A stretch of 64,000 bases of DNA, from the NCBI RefSeq assembly GCF_003479805.1, contig NZ_QUHV01000001.1, forward strand, positions 124,001 through 188,000. The letters run 5' to 3'. Position numbers and translations under genes: made by a program. Shown one piece after another: positions 45,309-54,021 of this stretch (the first letter of the stretch is position 1; each line of letters opens with the position of its first letter). The stretch is from Collinsella sp. AF08-23 (GTDB lineage Bacteria; Actinomycetota; Coriobacteriia; Coriobacteriales; Coriobacteriaceae). The notes under the pieces are model-generated. The model saw only the letters and a program-made list of their open reading frames with translations, was not told the origin of the DNA and did not search any database.

Positions 45309-46781
45309 ATGATCAGCGGTATTTTTGAAATGCCCATTACGGATCAGAGCTATCCGTTTTCGAGCGCCGAACGCTACTGTCATCTGAGCACAAAGGATTA
45401 CGTCGAGCGCGAGTATCGCGTTGACGGTACCGCCAACGTGTATCGCACCGCCGACGAAGACGGCGGCGTGGAGGTCATGACTGCCGACGCCCCTTATTCC
45501 AATCGGATCGTTGTTCGTGCTCCGAAAGATCCGGCGCAAGCGAGTGGCAATGTGGTCGTTGAGATCATCAATCCCACATCGTTTATGGAAATCGAGCGCA
45601 TGTGGATTTTGGGCCACGGCGAGTTTGTGCGCTCTGGCGATATCTATGTGGGCATTACCAGCAAGCCCAATACCATCGCCAAGCTCAAGGAATTCAATCC
45701 CAATCGCTATGCCTTCATGAGCTGGGCAAACCCAACTCCCGAGTGGCCCTTTGACTTTGATCCGGAACAGCTCGTACGCGACGGCGCGCTTCCCGACATG
45801 GACATCTCTTACGAGACTGGCCTGTTTTGGGACATGCTGACCGATCTTGCGTGGCTCTTGCGCGGAGACTCCGACCTTAACCCGATCCGCGACTATCCTC
45901 GCCAGGCAATTTGCCTTACAGGATGGTCTCAGTCCGGCGCCTACCTGTTCCGCTACCTTAACAGTTTTGCCTATCGCGAGGATGTGCGCCGTGACGGCCG
46001 CGTGTTTGACGGATACCTGTCTGGCGGTGGCATCCATTCGATGTGCATTCCCGTCAACCAGTATGAATGCAGCCGGGAATACGCACACCATCTACTGCGT
46101 GTGGAGCACGTCGAGGAGCCGTTTATCGCCCTTCAGACCGAAAGCGAGAACGGTCGCTTTGAGAGTTGGCGCACGCTTATGCCCGATAGCGACGATCCCG
46201 ATTTTAAGTACCGGCTGTACGAGGTGACGGGTGCTTCCCACGATACGCAGTGGAGTTACGTCGACTATTACCAAGACGACGAGGATCTTAAGCGTATCGA
46301 CCATCTGCCGGTGTATGTCGGTAAGCATGCCGAAGCAAACGCCTATCCGTCGCAGTATCTGTTCCATGCTGCATTCCGTAACCTGTTCCGCTGGGTCCGT
46401 ACGGGTGCAGCTCCGGCAATCTGTCCACGCATTGAGCTGGACGCGAACGGCGAGAACGTAAAGGATGCCCTGGGAAATACCAAGGGCGGACTTCGCACCT
46501 GCCTGCTCGAGCATCCGTTTGCCCGCTACTCCAACACGAGCTTGGTGGAGCCGGGGCAGGGCACGGTCGATAAGACGAGCGATAAGGACGGGCTGTTTGG
46601 CCACATGGAGTCGTTCTCGGCATCGATGCTCAAAGAGCTGTACGGGTCGCTCGAAAACTATCGCGCTCTATGTGAGCGCGATACAGCGATCGGGGTGTCA
46701 CAAGGCTTTATTTGTGCCGAGGATGCCCAGGCGATCGTTGATTTTGCCATGGCATCCGCCCGTGAGCGAGGACTGAACTAG
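45309..46781 (+). CDS. Alpha/beta hydrolase (PF20091-like), putative esterase
   Basis: 490 residues without signal peptide. The nucleophile elbow GWSQSG (about residue 203) sits in CLTGWSQSGAYLFRYLN; the overall pattern, with an N-terminal ester/sugar-hydrolase-like beta region, matches the Abhydrolase_10 group. It would remove an acyl or ester group from the imported sugar before the glycosidase acts; that is inference from being first in the operon. GGGGGA before the ATG. Confidence 0.78.
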   Translation: MISGIFEMPITDQSYPFSSAERYCHLSTKDYVEREYRVDGTANVYRTADEDGGVEVMTADAPYSNRIVVRAPKDPAQASGNVVVEIINPTSFMEIERMWILGHGEFVRSGDIYVGITSKPNTIAKLKEFNPNRYAFMSWANPTPEWPFDFDPEQLVRDGALPDMDISYETGLFWDMLTDLAWLLRGDSDLNPIRDYPRQAICLTGWSQSGAYLFRYLNSFAYREDVRRDGRVFDGYLSGGGIHSMCIPVNQYECSREYAHHLLRVEHVEEPFIALQTESENGRFESWRTLMPDSDDPDFKYRLYEVTGASHDTQWSYVDYYQDDEDLKRIDHLPVYVGKHAEANAYPSQYLFHAAFRNLFRWVRTGAAPAICPRIELDANGENVKDALGNTKGGLRTCLLEHPFARYSNTSLVEPGQGTVDKTSDKDGLFGHMESFSASMLKELYGSLENYRALCERDTAIGVSQGFICAEDAQAIVDFAMASARERGLN

Positions 46782-46809
46782 CAAGACTAAGACCGGAGAG
46801 GGGTCTGCA

Positions 46810-48432
46810 ATGGATATGACGTTGAATCAAGATGCCGTTGCCGAGATTTGGCGACCGGTTGTTCTGACGTTTGAGAGCGCCTGTTCGTTCGATAACCCGT
46901 TTTTAGACGTTGAGATTTGGGCGGAGTTCACCGGCTCGAGTGGCAGGGTAATTCGCCGCGAGGCCTACTGGGATGGTGGGCGTACCTACTGCGTGTCGTT
47001 TGCCCCGACCGAGCTGGGTGTCTGGAACTATGTTATCGAGGCTCCCGAGCAGACCGGTCTTAATGGCTGCATGGGCAACGTCGAGGCCGTGCCGTACGAG
47101 GGCGAGCTCGATCTGTACCGCCACGGTTTTATCCGCGTTGCAGACGATTCGCGCATGTTTGCCTATTCAGATGGTACGCCGTTCTTTTGGCTGGGCGATA
47201 CCCATTGGGAGTTTGCCTACCGCGAGAGCTGGGATGCGTCGAACCACCCCGGCATGACGAGCCAATTTCGCGGCATGGTCGACCTGCGTGCCGAGCAGGG
47301 CTTTACCGTCTATCAGACCAACCTGCGCTCTGACATGGGCGCAGGAGATCGCTATTGGATTGACGGTGGCATGGCCAAGGGCGTGGAAGATGTGCCTAAT
47401 GTGGCCTTCTACCAGCGGGAGCTCGACCGCCGCATGGCCTATATCGCCGATGCGGGCTTAGTGAATGCGCTTGGGCAAGCGTGGGCGTTTGCCATTCTCG
47501 GCGAGCATGCCGTGGAACACCAAAAGCACCTCGCCCGCTACCTGGTGGCGCGCTACGGTGCATATCCGATGGTGTGGACGCTTGCCGGCGAGGTTGCCGG
47601 ATACCGCAAAGAAGGTCGAGCCGCCATGCTTGACGGCTGGCGTGAGGTCGCCTTGGAGATTGAGGCACGCGACGGCTATGGTCATCTGGCGACGGCGCAC
47701 TATACCAACGAGCGCCCCTTTGCCGATTACTACCAGGATGAACCCTGGATGGACTTTACGCTCAACCAGGCCGGTCACGGCGATTACCTCATCAAGACAA
47801 GCGACTACTTTGACTATCTGGCAGCTCATGACGACAAGCCCTTCGTTGAGGGCGAGGCGCTCTACGAGTTTTGCTCGACGCTCGAGGAGATGGGTACGCG
47901 CCTGTGCACCGCAGACATGCTGCGCCGCGTGGCGTATATCTGCATGCAGGCCGGCGGCGCCGGCTATACCTACGGAGCCCAGGGAATCTGGGACAACGTG
48001 TGGGAAAGCCCTGAGGAGCTCGACCCCTTTATGGCGATCTTCAACCGCTTTGGCATTACTTGGGCCCAGGCGGTAGACGGAGAAGGTGCGGTGCAGATGG
48101 GCTACATGCGTTCCTTCTACGAAGACAATCACTTCTGGGAGCTCGCTCCCTACGAAACGACCGATGCGGGCAACCTGTTTGCCAACAAGGCTCCGCTGGC
48201 AACCGCCAACCAGGACCTTTCGCGCATCGTCGCGTACTTTGGCGATACCGTGCGCCAAAAGCTTGCTATCGAGGGTGTGCCGACGGGCGCTGCCTATGCA
48301 AGCCGATGGTTTAACCCTCGCACGGGCGCATACCGTGACGGCGAGGACGCCCTTGCCGTCACGGGCAGCATCATTCTGCCTGACAAACCCGGGGTTGGGG
48401 ATTGGCTCCTCGTCCTCGAGCTCAAGGCGTAA
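46810..48432 (+). CDS. Apiosidase-like glycoside hydrolase (DUF5060-DUF4038-type)
   Basis: 540 residues. The N-terminal beta-sandwich (about 10-100) is DUF5060-like; the TIM barrel (about 105-440, opening GTPFFWLGDTHWEF) is DUF4038, the apiosidase-like family; a C-terminal beta domain contains SRWFNPRTGAY. Likely catalytic acids are E261 (TLAGEVAG) and E347 or E349 (FVEGEALYE). There is no signal peptide, so it acts on an imported substrate, in line with the PTS genes that follow. GAGAGGGG precedes the ATG. Confidence 0.8.
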   Translation: MDMTLNQDAVAEIWRPVVLTFESACSFDNPFLDVEIWAEFTGSSGRVIRREAYWDGGRTYCVSFAPTELGVWNYVIEAPEQTGLNGCMGNVEAVPYEGELDLYRHGFIRVADDSRMFAYSDGTPFFWLGDTHWEFAYRESWDASNHPGMTSQFRGMVDLRAEQGFTVYQTNLRSDMGAGDRYWIDGGMAKGVEDVPNVAFYQRELDRRMAYIADAGLVNALGQAWAFAILGEHAVEHQKHLARYLVARYGAYPMVWTLAGEVAGYRKEGRAAMLDGWREVALEIEARDGYGHLATAHYTNERPFADYYQDEPWMDFTLNQAGHGDYLIKTSDYFDYLAAHDDKPFVEGEALYEFCSTLEEMGTRLCTADMLRRVAYICMQAGGAGYTYGAQGIWDNVWESPEELDPFMAIFNRFGITWAQAVDGEGAVQMGYMRSFYEDNHFWELAPYETTDAGNLFANKAPLATANQDLSRIVAYFGDTVRQKLAIEGVPTGAAYASRWFNPRTGAYRDGEDALAVTGSIILPDKPGVGDWLLVLELKA

Positions 48433-48526
48433 CCATATTTCCATTGGTCATAGGCGGGAAAGAGTCGGCCGCAATTTCCCGTTTGACAGCTAGATGAATC
48501 GTTTAGAGAGGATCAGTGAACACAAA

Positions 48527-49798
48527 ATGAGCGTTCTCGATTCGATGCAGGGCTTCCTCGAGAAGCACGTGGGCCCCATTGCCCACAAAGTGAGTAGCTT
48601 TAAGGTCGTAAAGGGCCTTATGTCCGGCATGATGGCGACCATGCCCGTTACGCTGGGCGTGGCGCTGCTCTCCATTATCAACGGGCTGCCGATCCCGCCG
48701 CTGCAGGCGTTCCTTGCCAGCACCGGCATGTCGGCGACGATTACCGACGTACTGGTCGTTACCATGAACCTCGGCGCCATCTACATGTGCGCCTCGGTCT
48801 CGTACTCCTACGGCAAGGTGCTCGGGAACAAAGGCCTTACGTCGACGGTTGCGGCTATTGGCGTTTTGCTCCTGCTGATTCCTCTTGGCCATGCCGAGGA
48901 CGGCTCGACGTTTATCGTGACCCGTTATCTGGGCAGCTCGGGTCTGTTCGTTGCGCTGCTCGTGGCGTTGATCGTGCCGAAGGCGCTTAACTTCCTTATG
49001 AAGCATATCGCCATCCCCATGCCCGATTCCGTCCCTCAGTTCGTTACCGATTCGCTGTCTCCGATGTTCTGCGCCATCGTCATCTTCACCACGGCTGCTC
49101 TGGTTAAGTGGGGCATGGGCATGACGAGCTTCGGCGATGTCTTTAACCTCATCAACAGCACCATTGCCACTCCCGTTATGTTCCTGGGCTCCAGCCCCTG
49201 GGCCGTTGTCATTTACTTTACGCTGTGCAACCTGCTGTTCTTCTTTGGTATCCACCCCAGCGTCCTGATGGGCGTGTACATGCCGGTTGTCCAGGCCTGC
49301 GCTCTTGCCAACACCGAGGCATTCGTTGCCGGCCAGCCACTGCCGTACCTGTCGTTCATCATCATGTTCTCTGTCGGTTCTGTTGACGCCCTTGGCATGG
49401 AGCTTGCGCTGCTCACGGCCAAGTCCGAGCGCTACAAGGCCCTCTCCAAGATTGCCCTGGTGCCCGCACTCTTCAACATCTCCGAGCCCATCATCTTCGG
49501 TACGCCCATTGCCATGAACCCTTATATGTTCATCCCCTACATCCTGCTCAAGCCCGTGGCCTGCATTGCTGCCGCCGTCGGCCTGATGCTCGGTCTGGGC
49601 AATGCATTTAACCCGACCATTTCCATGCCGTTTGTCGTGCCGCTGCCCATCAGCAACTTCTTTACGGGCGGCATTGGCCTGGTCGCAATCGTCCTCGCCG
49701 CAATCCTGCTGGTCGGACTGCTGTTTATCCCGTTCGTCAAGATGGCCGATAAGGAGGCACTGGCCGAGGAAGCTGCTGCAAAGGCTTCTGCCGAGTAG
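48527..49798 (+). CDS. PTS lactose/cellobiose-type EIIC permease
   Basis: 423 residues, eight to ten membrane helices, with the family strings FLEKHVGPIAHKV, FFGIHPSVLMGVYMPV and FNISEPIIFGTPI. It carries a beta-glycoside-type disaccharide across the membrane and hands it to EIIB for phosphorylation. I chose the ATG at 48527 because family members begin about ten residues before FLEK; an ATG at 48494 has no ribosome site. Confidence 0.92.
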   Translation: MSVLDSMQGFLEKHVGPIAHKVSSFKVVKGLMSGMMATMPVTLGVALLSIINGLPIPPLQAFLASTGMSATITDVLVVTMNLGAIYMCASVSYSYGKVLGNKGLTSTVAAIGVLLLLIPLGHAEDGSTFIVTRYLGSSGLFVALLVALIVPKALNFLMKHIAIPMPDSVPQFVTDSLSPMFCAIVIFTTAALVKWGMGMTSFGDVFNLINSTIATPVMFLGSSPWAVVIYFTLCNLLFFFGIHPSVLMGVYMPVVQACALANTEAFVAGQPLPYLSFIIMFSVGSVDALGMELALLTAKSERYKALSKIALVPALFNISEPIIFGTPIAMNPYMFIPYILLKPVACIAAAVGLMLGLGNAFNPTISMPFVVPLPISNFFTGGIGLVAIVLAAILLVGLLFIPFVKMADKEALAEEAAAKASAE

Positions 49799-49888
49799 GT
49801 CATTGTCCACAAGTTCGAAGGTTCGGCCGATCGCGTTGATCGCCGAAACATATAAGTCCCTGTGAGGGGTTACAGGAAAGGAACTGCA

Positions 49889-50191
49889 ATGAAAAACATC
49901 GTTCTTATGTGCGCTGGCGGCATGTCCACGAGCATCATCATGAAGAACATCAAGAAGGCCGCCGACGCCGAGGGCCTGGAGTGCGAGGTGTCCGCTCACG
50001 CCGTCAATGAGGCTGCCGCCATTGGCCGCAATGCCGACTGCATTCTGCTTGGGCCGCAGGTTGGCTATGCCAAGGATGAGGTCTGCGCCGCATGCCCCGA
50101 GGTTCCGGTCGGCGTAATCCCCATGACCACCTACGGCATGATGGACGGCGTCAAGGCTCTGGCTCAGGCCAAGGAACTGATGGGGCTGTAA
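49889..50191 (+). CDS. PTS lactose/cellobiose-type EIIB
   Basis: 100 residues with the phospho-Cys in IVLMCAGGMSTSI (about residue 8) and GPQVGYAKDEV. It receives phosphate from EIIA and gives it to the sugar. AGGAAAGGA before the ATG; EIIA follows 2 bp on. Confidence 0.94.
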   Translation: MKNIVLMCAGGMSTSIIMKNIKKAADAEGLECEVSAHAVNEAAAIGRNADCILLGPQVGYAKDEVCAACPEVPVGVIPMTTYGMMDGVKALAQAKELMGL

Positions 50192-50193
50192 GT

Positions 50194-50511
50194 ATGACGG
50201 CAGAAGAGATTCAGCTTCAGAGTTTTCAGATCATTTCAGGCGTCGGTTGCGCGCGCAGCTGCTATATCGATGCGATTCATCTAGCTCGTGACGGCAAGTT
50301 CGAAGAGGCCGAGGCAAAGATCACGGAAGGCCAGCAGCACTATGCCGAGGGCCACGCTGCCCATGGTGGCCTTGTCCAGCAGACTGCCGCCGGCGAGAAC
50401 CTGAGCATCGATCTTTTGGTCGTCCATGCCGAGGATCAGCTGATGAGCGCCGAGGGCTTTGGCATCCTTGCCAAGGAGTTCGTGGACGTCTATCGCAAGA
50501 TGGGCGCGTAG
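50194..50511 (+). CDS. PTS lactose/cellobiose-type EIIA
   Basis: 105 residues, all-helical, with the phospho-His in LLVVHAEDQLMS (about residue 72). ATG chosen because it starts the family N-terminus (EIQLQSFQIISGVG). Completes a dedicated IIC-IIB-IIA set, so the system does not need to borrow domains. Terminator follows. Confidence 0.93.
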   Translation: MTAEEIQLQSFQIISGVGCARSCYIDAIHLARDGKFEEAEAKITEGQQHYAEGHAAHGGLVQQTAAGENLSIDLLVVHAEDQLMSAEGFGILAKEFVDVYRKMGA

Positions 50512-50600
50512 CCACGGACTTTGCTGCCGGCTTATCACCGTGGGTGGTGTACTCGCGGTAACAGGGCGGTGTTGATTCGTTTACATACATGTGCGGATAG

Positions 50601-50626
50601 GGAGGGCCCTTCGGGGCCCTCTTTTG
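50601..50626 (+). terminator. Rho-independent terminator of glycoside/PTS operon
   Basis: GAGGGCCC-TTCG-GGGCCCTC followed by TTTTG. Confidence 0.92.
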
Positions 50627-50634
50627 TTCCCCTT

Positions 50635-50773
50635 GTATGTTCAGTTTGTTTACATACCGTTTAGGCTGATTTCTCTACCGTTTACGGGTATTTCGCGTTA
50701 CACTTCTAAACAAAAGAGTAAAACATTTAGTAAACAGAACAAAACGAAACACGCGTCTGTTTACTGAACATAC
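50635..50773. promoter_or_regulatory. Operator-rich promoter region of the sugar-catabolic operon
   Basis: GTATGTTCAGT (50635) recurs inverted as ACTGAACATAC (50763). Within lie AGTAAACA (50729) and TGTTTACT (50758), an inverted pair, plus further GTTTAC half-sites at about 50649 and 50683. The block is AT-rich and resembles the repeats before the first LacI gene. Confidence 0.6.
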
Positions 50774-50791
50774 AACTAGGGGAGGACGTAC

Positions 50792-52192
50792 ATGGATAAG
50801 ATTAAGCTCGGCTTTGTGCCCACGCGCCGCAGCATCTTTAGCGCGCCGGACGCGCTTAAGTATCGCGGCCTGACGGCTGACCGCCTGCGCGAGATCGGTG
50901 TCGACATCGTGGACATCGACGACATTAACGACGAGGGCCTGCTCTTTGACGACAGCCATATCGAGCCTATCGTCAAGAAGTTCCGCGCCGAGGGCGTCGA
51001 CGGCATCATGCTGTGCCACGCTAACTTTGGCACCGAGTACGTTTGCGCCCGTCTTGCCCGCGAGCTCGGTCTGCCTGTGCTGCTGTGGGGTCCGCGTGAC
51101 GAGCGTCCCGAGCCCGATGGCACCCGCCTGCGCGATAGCCAGTGCGGCCTGTTCGCCACCGGCAAGGTTCTGCGCCGCTTCCAGGTTCCCTTTACCTATA
51201 TGACCAACTGCCGCCTGACCGACCCCGAGTTCGAGCGCGGCGTCTGGGACTTTTTGGCCGTATGCAATGTGGTCAAGACCTTCAAGCACACTCGCATCCT
51301 GCAGATGGCGACCCGTCCGTTCGACTTCTGGTCCACCATGTGCAACGAGGGCGAGCTGCTCGAGAAGTTCAATATTCAGCTTTCGCCCATCCCCATGACC
51401 GAACTCGTTCAGGCTGTGCACGACGCTCAGGCCGACGAGCAGGCCATGGCCGCCATGCTCGACCACATTCGTCACAGCTTTGAGATCTGCATACCCGAGG
51501 ACAAGGTCCCCGCGGTCGCAGGGCTCGCCATCGCTATGAAGCGCCTGGTCGAGAAGTACGGCTGCAACGCCGGCGCCATCCAGTGCTGGAACGCTCTGCA
51601 GGACGAGCTGGGCATTATGCCCTGCGCCGCCAACGCCATCCTCAACGAGATGGGCATCCCTATCGTATGCGAGACCGATATCCATGGCGCCATCACCGCG
51701 CTGATGGTCGAGGCTGCCGACCTGGGCCGTCACCGTGGCATGTTCGCCGACTGGACCGTGCGCCATCCCGATAACGAGAACGGCGAGCTGCTGCAGCATT
51801 GCGGCCCCTGGCCCTGCAGCTGCGCGGCCGTCAAGCCCAAGCTCACCTACCCGCTGGCTTTCGATCACCCCGGCGCGCTGACGGCCGAGGCTAAACACGG
51901 CGACCTCACCCTTGCCCGCTTTGACGGCGACAACGGCGAGTACTCGCTGCTGCTGGGCAACGCCCGCGGCATCGACGGCCCGGCCGGCATGGGCACCTAC
52001 CTGTGGGTCGAGGTCGACAACCTCAAGCGCCTCGAGGCCAAGATTGTCGAGGGTCCCTACATCCACCACTGCGTCGCTATTCACGCCAACGTGGTGCCGG
52101 TGCTCTACGAGGCGTGCAAGTACATCGGCATTGCCCCCGATTTATACGACCCCATCGAAGAAGACGTTAAAGCCTACCTGCGAGGAGAGTAG
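50792..52192 (+). CDS. L-fucose/L-arabinose isomerase family protein (COG2407-like)
   Basis: 466 residues. The metal site motif CETDIHGAITALM (E294, D296) and a downstream DHPG correspond to FucI/AraA-type ligands. It would interconvert an aldose and ketose in the cytoplasm. It is first of an operon with split transketolase and FGGY kinase, so its product is a ketose that is then phosphorylated. A lyxose, arabinose, fucose or apiose-like substrate all fit; sequence alone cannot decide. GGGGAGGA before the ATG. Confidence 0.8.
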   Translation: MDKIKLGFVPTRRSIFSAPDALKYRGLTADRLREIGVDIVDIDDINDEGLLFDDSHIEPIVKKFRAEGVDGIMLCHANFGTEYVCARLARELGLPVLLWGPRDERPEPDGTRLRDSQCGLFATGKVLRRFQVPFTYMTNCRLTDPEFERGVWDFLAVCNVVKTFKHTRILQMATRPFDFWSTMCNEGELLEKFNIQLSPIPMTELVQAVHDAQADEQAMAAMLDHIRHSFEICIPEDKVPAVAGLAIAMKRLVEKYGCNAGAIQCWNALQDELGIMPCAANAILNEMGIPIVCETDIHGAITALMVEAADLGRHRGMFADWTVRHPDNENGELLQHCGPWPCSCAAVKPKLTYPLAFDHPGALTAEAKHGDLTLARFDGDNGEYSLLLGNARGIDGPAGMGTYLWVEVDNLKRLEAKIVEGPYIHHCVAIHANVVPVLYEACKYIGIAPDLYDPIEEDVKAYLRGE

Positions 52193-52194
52193 AA

Positions 52195-53031
52195 ATGGCA
52201 ACTATCGAAGAGCTTGAGTCCCTGCGTTGGGACCTTCGCCGCGATTGCGTCGATATCATCATGGCTGGCGCCGGCGGCCACATCGGCGGCGACATGTCGG
52301 TGATCGACGCCCTCATGACCCTCTACGCCAACCACCTCAACATTTCGCCCGAGACCGTCGACGATCCCAACCGCGACCGCTTCGTGCTCTCCAAGGGCCA
52401 CGCTATGGAAGCCTACTACGCGGTGCTCTGCCACGAGGGCTATCTTGACCTCGACGACGTCAAGGCCCGCTTCTCCAAGTTCGGCAGCCCCTACATCGGT
52501 CACCCCAACAACAAGCTCAAGGGCATCGAGATGAACTCGGGCTCGCTGGGTCACGGCCTGCCCGTGGCCGTGGGCATGGCGCTCGCCGGCAAGATGGACG
52601 GCCGCGACTACCGCGTCTACACCATCATGGGCGACGGCGAGCTTGCCGAGGGCTCGGTCTGGGAGGGCGCCATGAGTGGCGGTAACTACCAGCTCGATAA
52701 CCTGTGCGCGCTCGTGGACCGCAACCGCCTGCAGATCAGCGGCAGCACCGAGGACGTTATGAAGCAGGACTCGCAGGAGGAGCGCTGGGCCGCCTTCGGC
52801 TGGAACGTGCTTTCCATTCCGGGCAACGACGTCCAGGCCATCGACGCCGCGCTGACGCTTGCGGCCGAGACCAGCGGAAAGCCCACGGTCATCATCCTCA
52901 ACACGGTGAAGGGCTACGGCTCGCCCGTCATGGAGGACAAGGCCGCCTGGCATCATCACCTGCCCAACGATGAGGAATATGCCCAGATCATCGCCGATTT
53001 CGCTGCCCATAAGGAGGCCATCAATGGCTAA
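52195..53031 (+). CDS. Transketolase, N-terminal (TPP-binding) subunit
   Basis: 278 residues. FVLSKGHAMEAYY, NSGSLGHGLPVAVGMA and the TPP/Mg motif GDGELAEGSVWEGAM show the first half of transketolase. Split transketolases of this kind serve dedicated sugar pathways; the D-apulose 4-phosphate transketolase is a characterised case. Starts 2 bp after the isomerase stop (GAGGAGAG site). Confidence 0.93.
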   Translation: MATIEELESLRWDLRRDCVDIIMAGAGGHIGGDMSVIDALMTLYANHLNISPETVDDPNRDRFVLSKGHAMEAYYAVLCHEGYLDLDDVKARFSKFGSPYIGHPNNKLKGIEMNSGSLGHGLPVAVGMALAGKMDGRDYRVYTIMGDGELAEGSVWEGAMSGGNYQLDNLCALVDRNRLQISGSTEDVMKQDSQEERWAAFGWNVLSIPGNDVQAIDAALTLAAETSGKPTVIILNTVKGYGSPVMEDKAAWHHHLPNDEEYAQIIADFAAHKEAING

Positions 53032-53965
53032 CAAGATCGCCAACCGCAAGGTTATCTGCGACACGCTGCTCGAGGCCGCCGAGACCGATAAGGACATCGT
53101 CGTCCTGTGCTCCGACTCCCGCGGCTCCGCATCGCTCACGCCGTTCTTCAATCAGTATCCCCAGCAGTCCGTCGAGGTCGGCATCGCCGAGCAGGACCTG
53201 GTGAGTATCGCCGCCGGCATGGCTTCGTGCGGCAAGAAGGCCTGGGCCGCCTCGCCGGCGTCCTTTGTGACCACGCGCTCGTATGAGCAGTGCAAGGTCG
53301 ACGTTTCGTACTCCAACACCAACGTCAAGCTCATCGGCATCTCGGGCGGCGTGTCCTACGGCGCTCTGGGCATGAGCCATCACTCCGCGCAGGATATCGC
53401 CGCCATGAGCGCTATCCCGAACATGCGCGTGTATCTGCCGAGCGATCGTTTTCAGACTGCCGAGCTCGTGCGCGCTCTGGTTGCCGACAACAAGCCGGCC
53501 TATATCCGCGTGGGTCGCAACCCGGTCGAGGACGTGTATACCGAGGACGAGTGCCCGTTCCAGATGGACCGTGCCACCTGGGTGCGTCGCGGCACCGATG
53601 TGACGATTGTCGCCACCGGCGAGATGGTCCGCCATGCCGTGGATGCCGCCGATCTGCTGGCCGAGCAGGGCATCTCCGCCACCGTGCTCGACATGTACTG
53701 CGTCAAGCCGCTCGACGCCGAGGCCGTGATCGAGGCCGCCGGTGTCACGCGCGCCGTCGTGACCGTCGAGGAGCACAGCCCCTTTGGCGGCCTGGGATCC
53801 ATGGTCGCGCAGGTCGTGGGCGAGCATTGCCCGCGTCCGGTTAAGTGCTTGAGCCTGCCCGACGCGCCGGTCATCACCGGCACGAGCCCCGAGGTCTTTG
53901 CGCACTACGGCCTCACCGGCGAAGGCATTGCCAAGACGGTCGCCGAGTTCCTTCCCGCAGAGTAA
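53024..53965 (+). CDS. Transketolase, C-terminal subunit
   Basis: 313 residues: pyrimidine-binding half with the Glu of VEVGIAEQDLVSIAAGMA, the MSHHSAQDIAAM segment and a C-terminal domain (VVTVEEHSPFGGLGS). Overlaps the N-terminal subunit by 8 bp with AAGGAGG upstream, so the two are made in equal amounts. Confidence 0.93.
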   Translation: MANKIANRKVICDTLLEAAETDKDIVVLCSDSRGSASLTPFFNQYPQQSVEVGIAEQDLVSIAAGMASCGKKAWAASPASFVTTRSYEQCKVDVSYSNTNVKLIGISGGVSYGALGMSHHSAQDIAAMSAIPNMRVYLPSDRFQTAELVRALVADNKPAYIRVGRNPVEDVYTEDECPFQMDRATWVRRGTDVTIVATGEMVRHAVDAADLLAEQGISATVLDMYCVKPLDAEAVIEAAGVTRAVVTVEEHSPFGGLGSMVAQVVGEHCPRPVKCLSLPDAPVITGTSPEVFAHYGLTGEGIAKTVAEFLPAE

Positions 53966-53968
53966 CCG

Positions 53969-54003
53969 GAATGTGACAAAGGGACAGTCCCTTTGTCACA
54001 TTC
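53969..54003. repeat. 17-bp perfect inverted repeat with 1-nt centre
   Basis: GAATGTGACAAAGGGAC-A-GTCCCTTTGTCACATTC, inserted between the transketolase and kinase genes. A cousin of the AAAGGTGCCTGTCCCCTTT units at 58.9 and 60.3 kb, so probably a dispersed palindromic repeat. Confidence 0.8.
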
Positions 54004-54021
54004 ATTTTGAAAGGGGTGACT

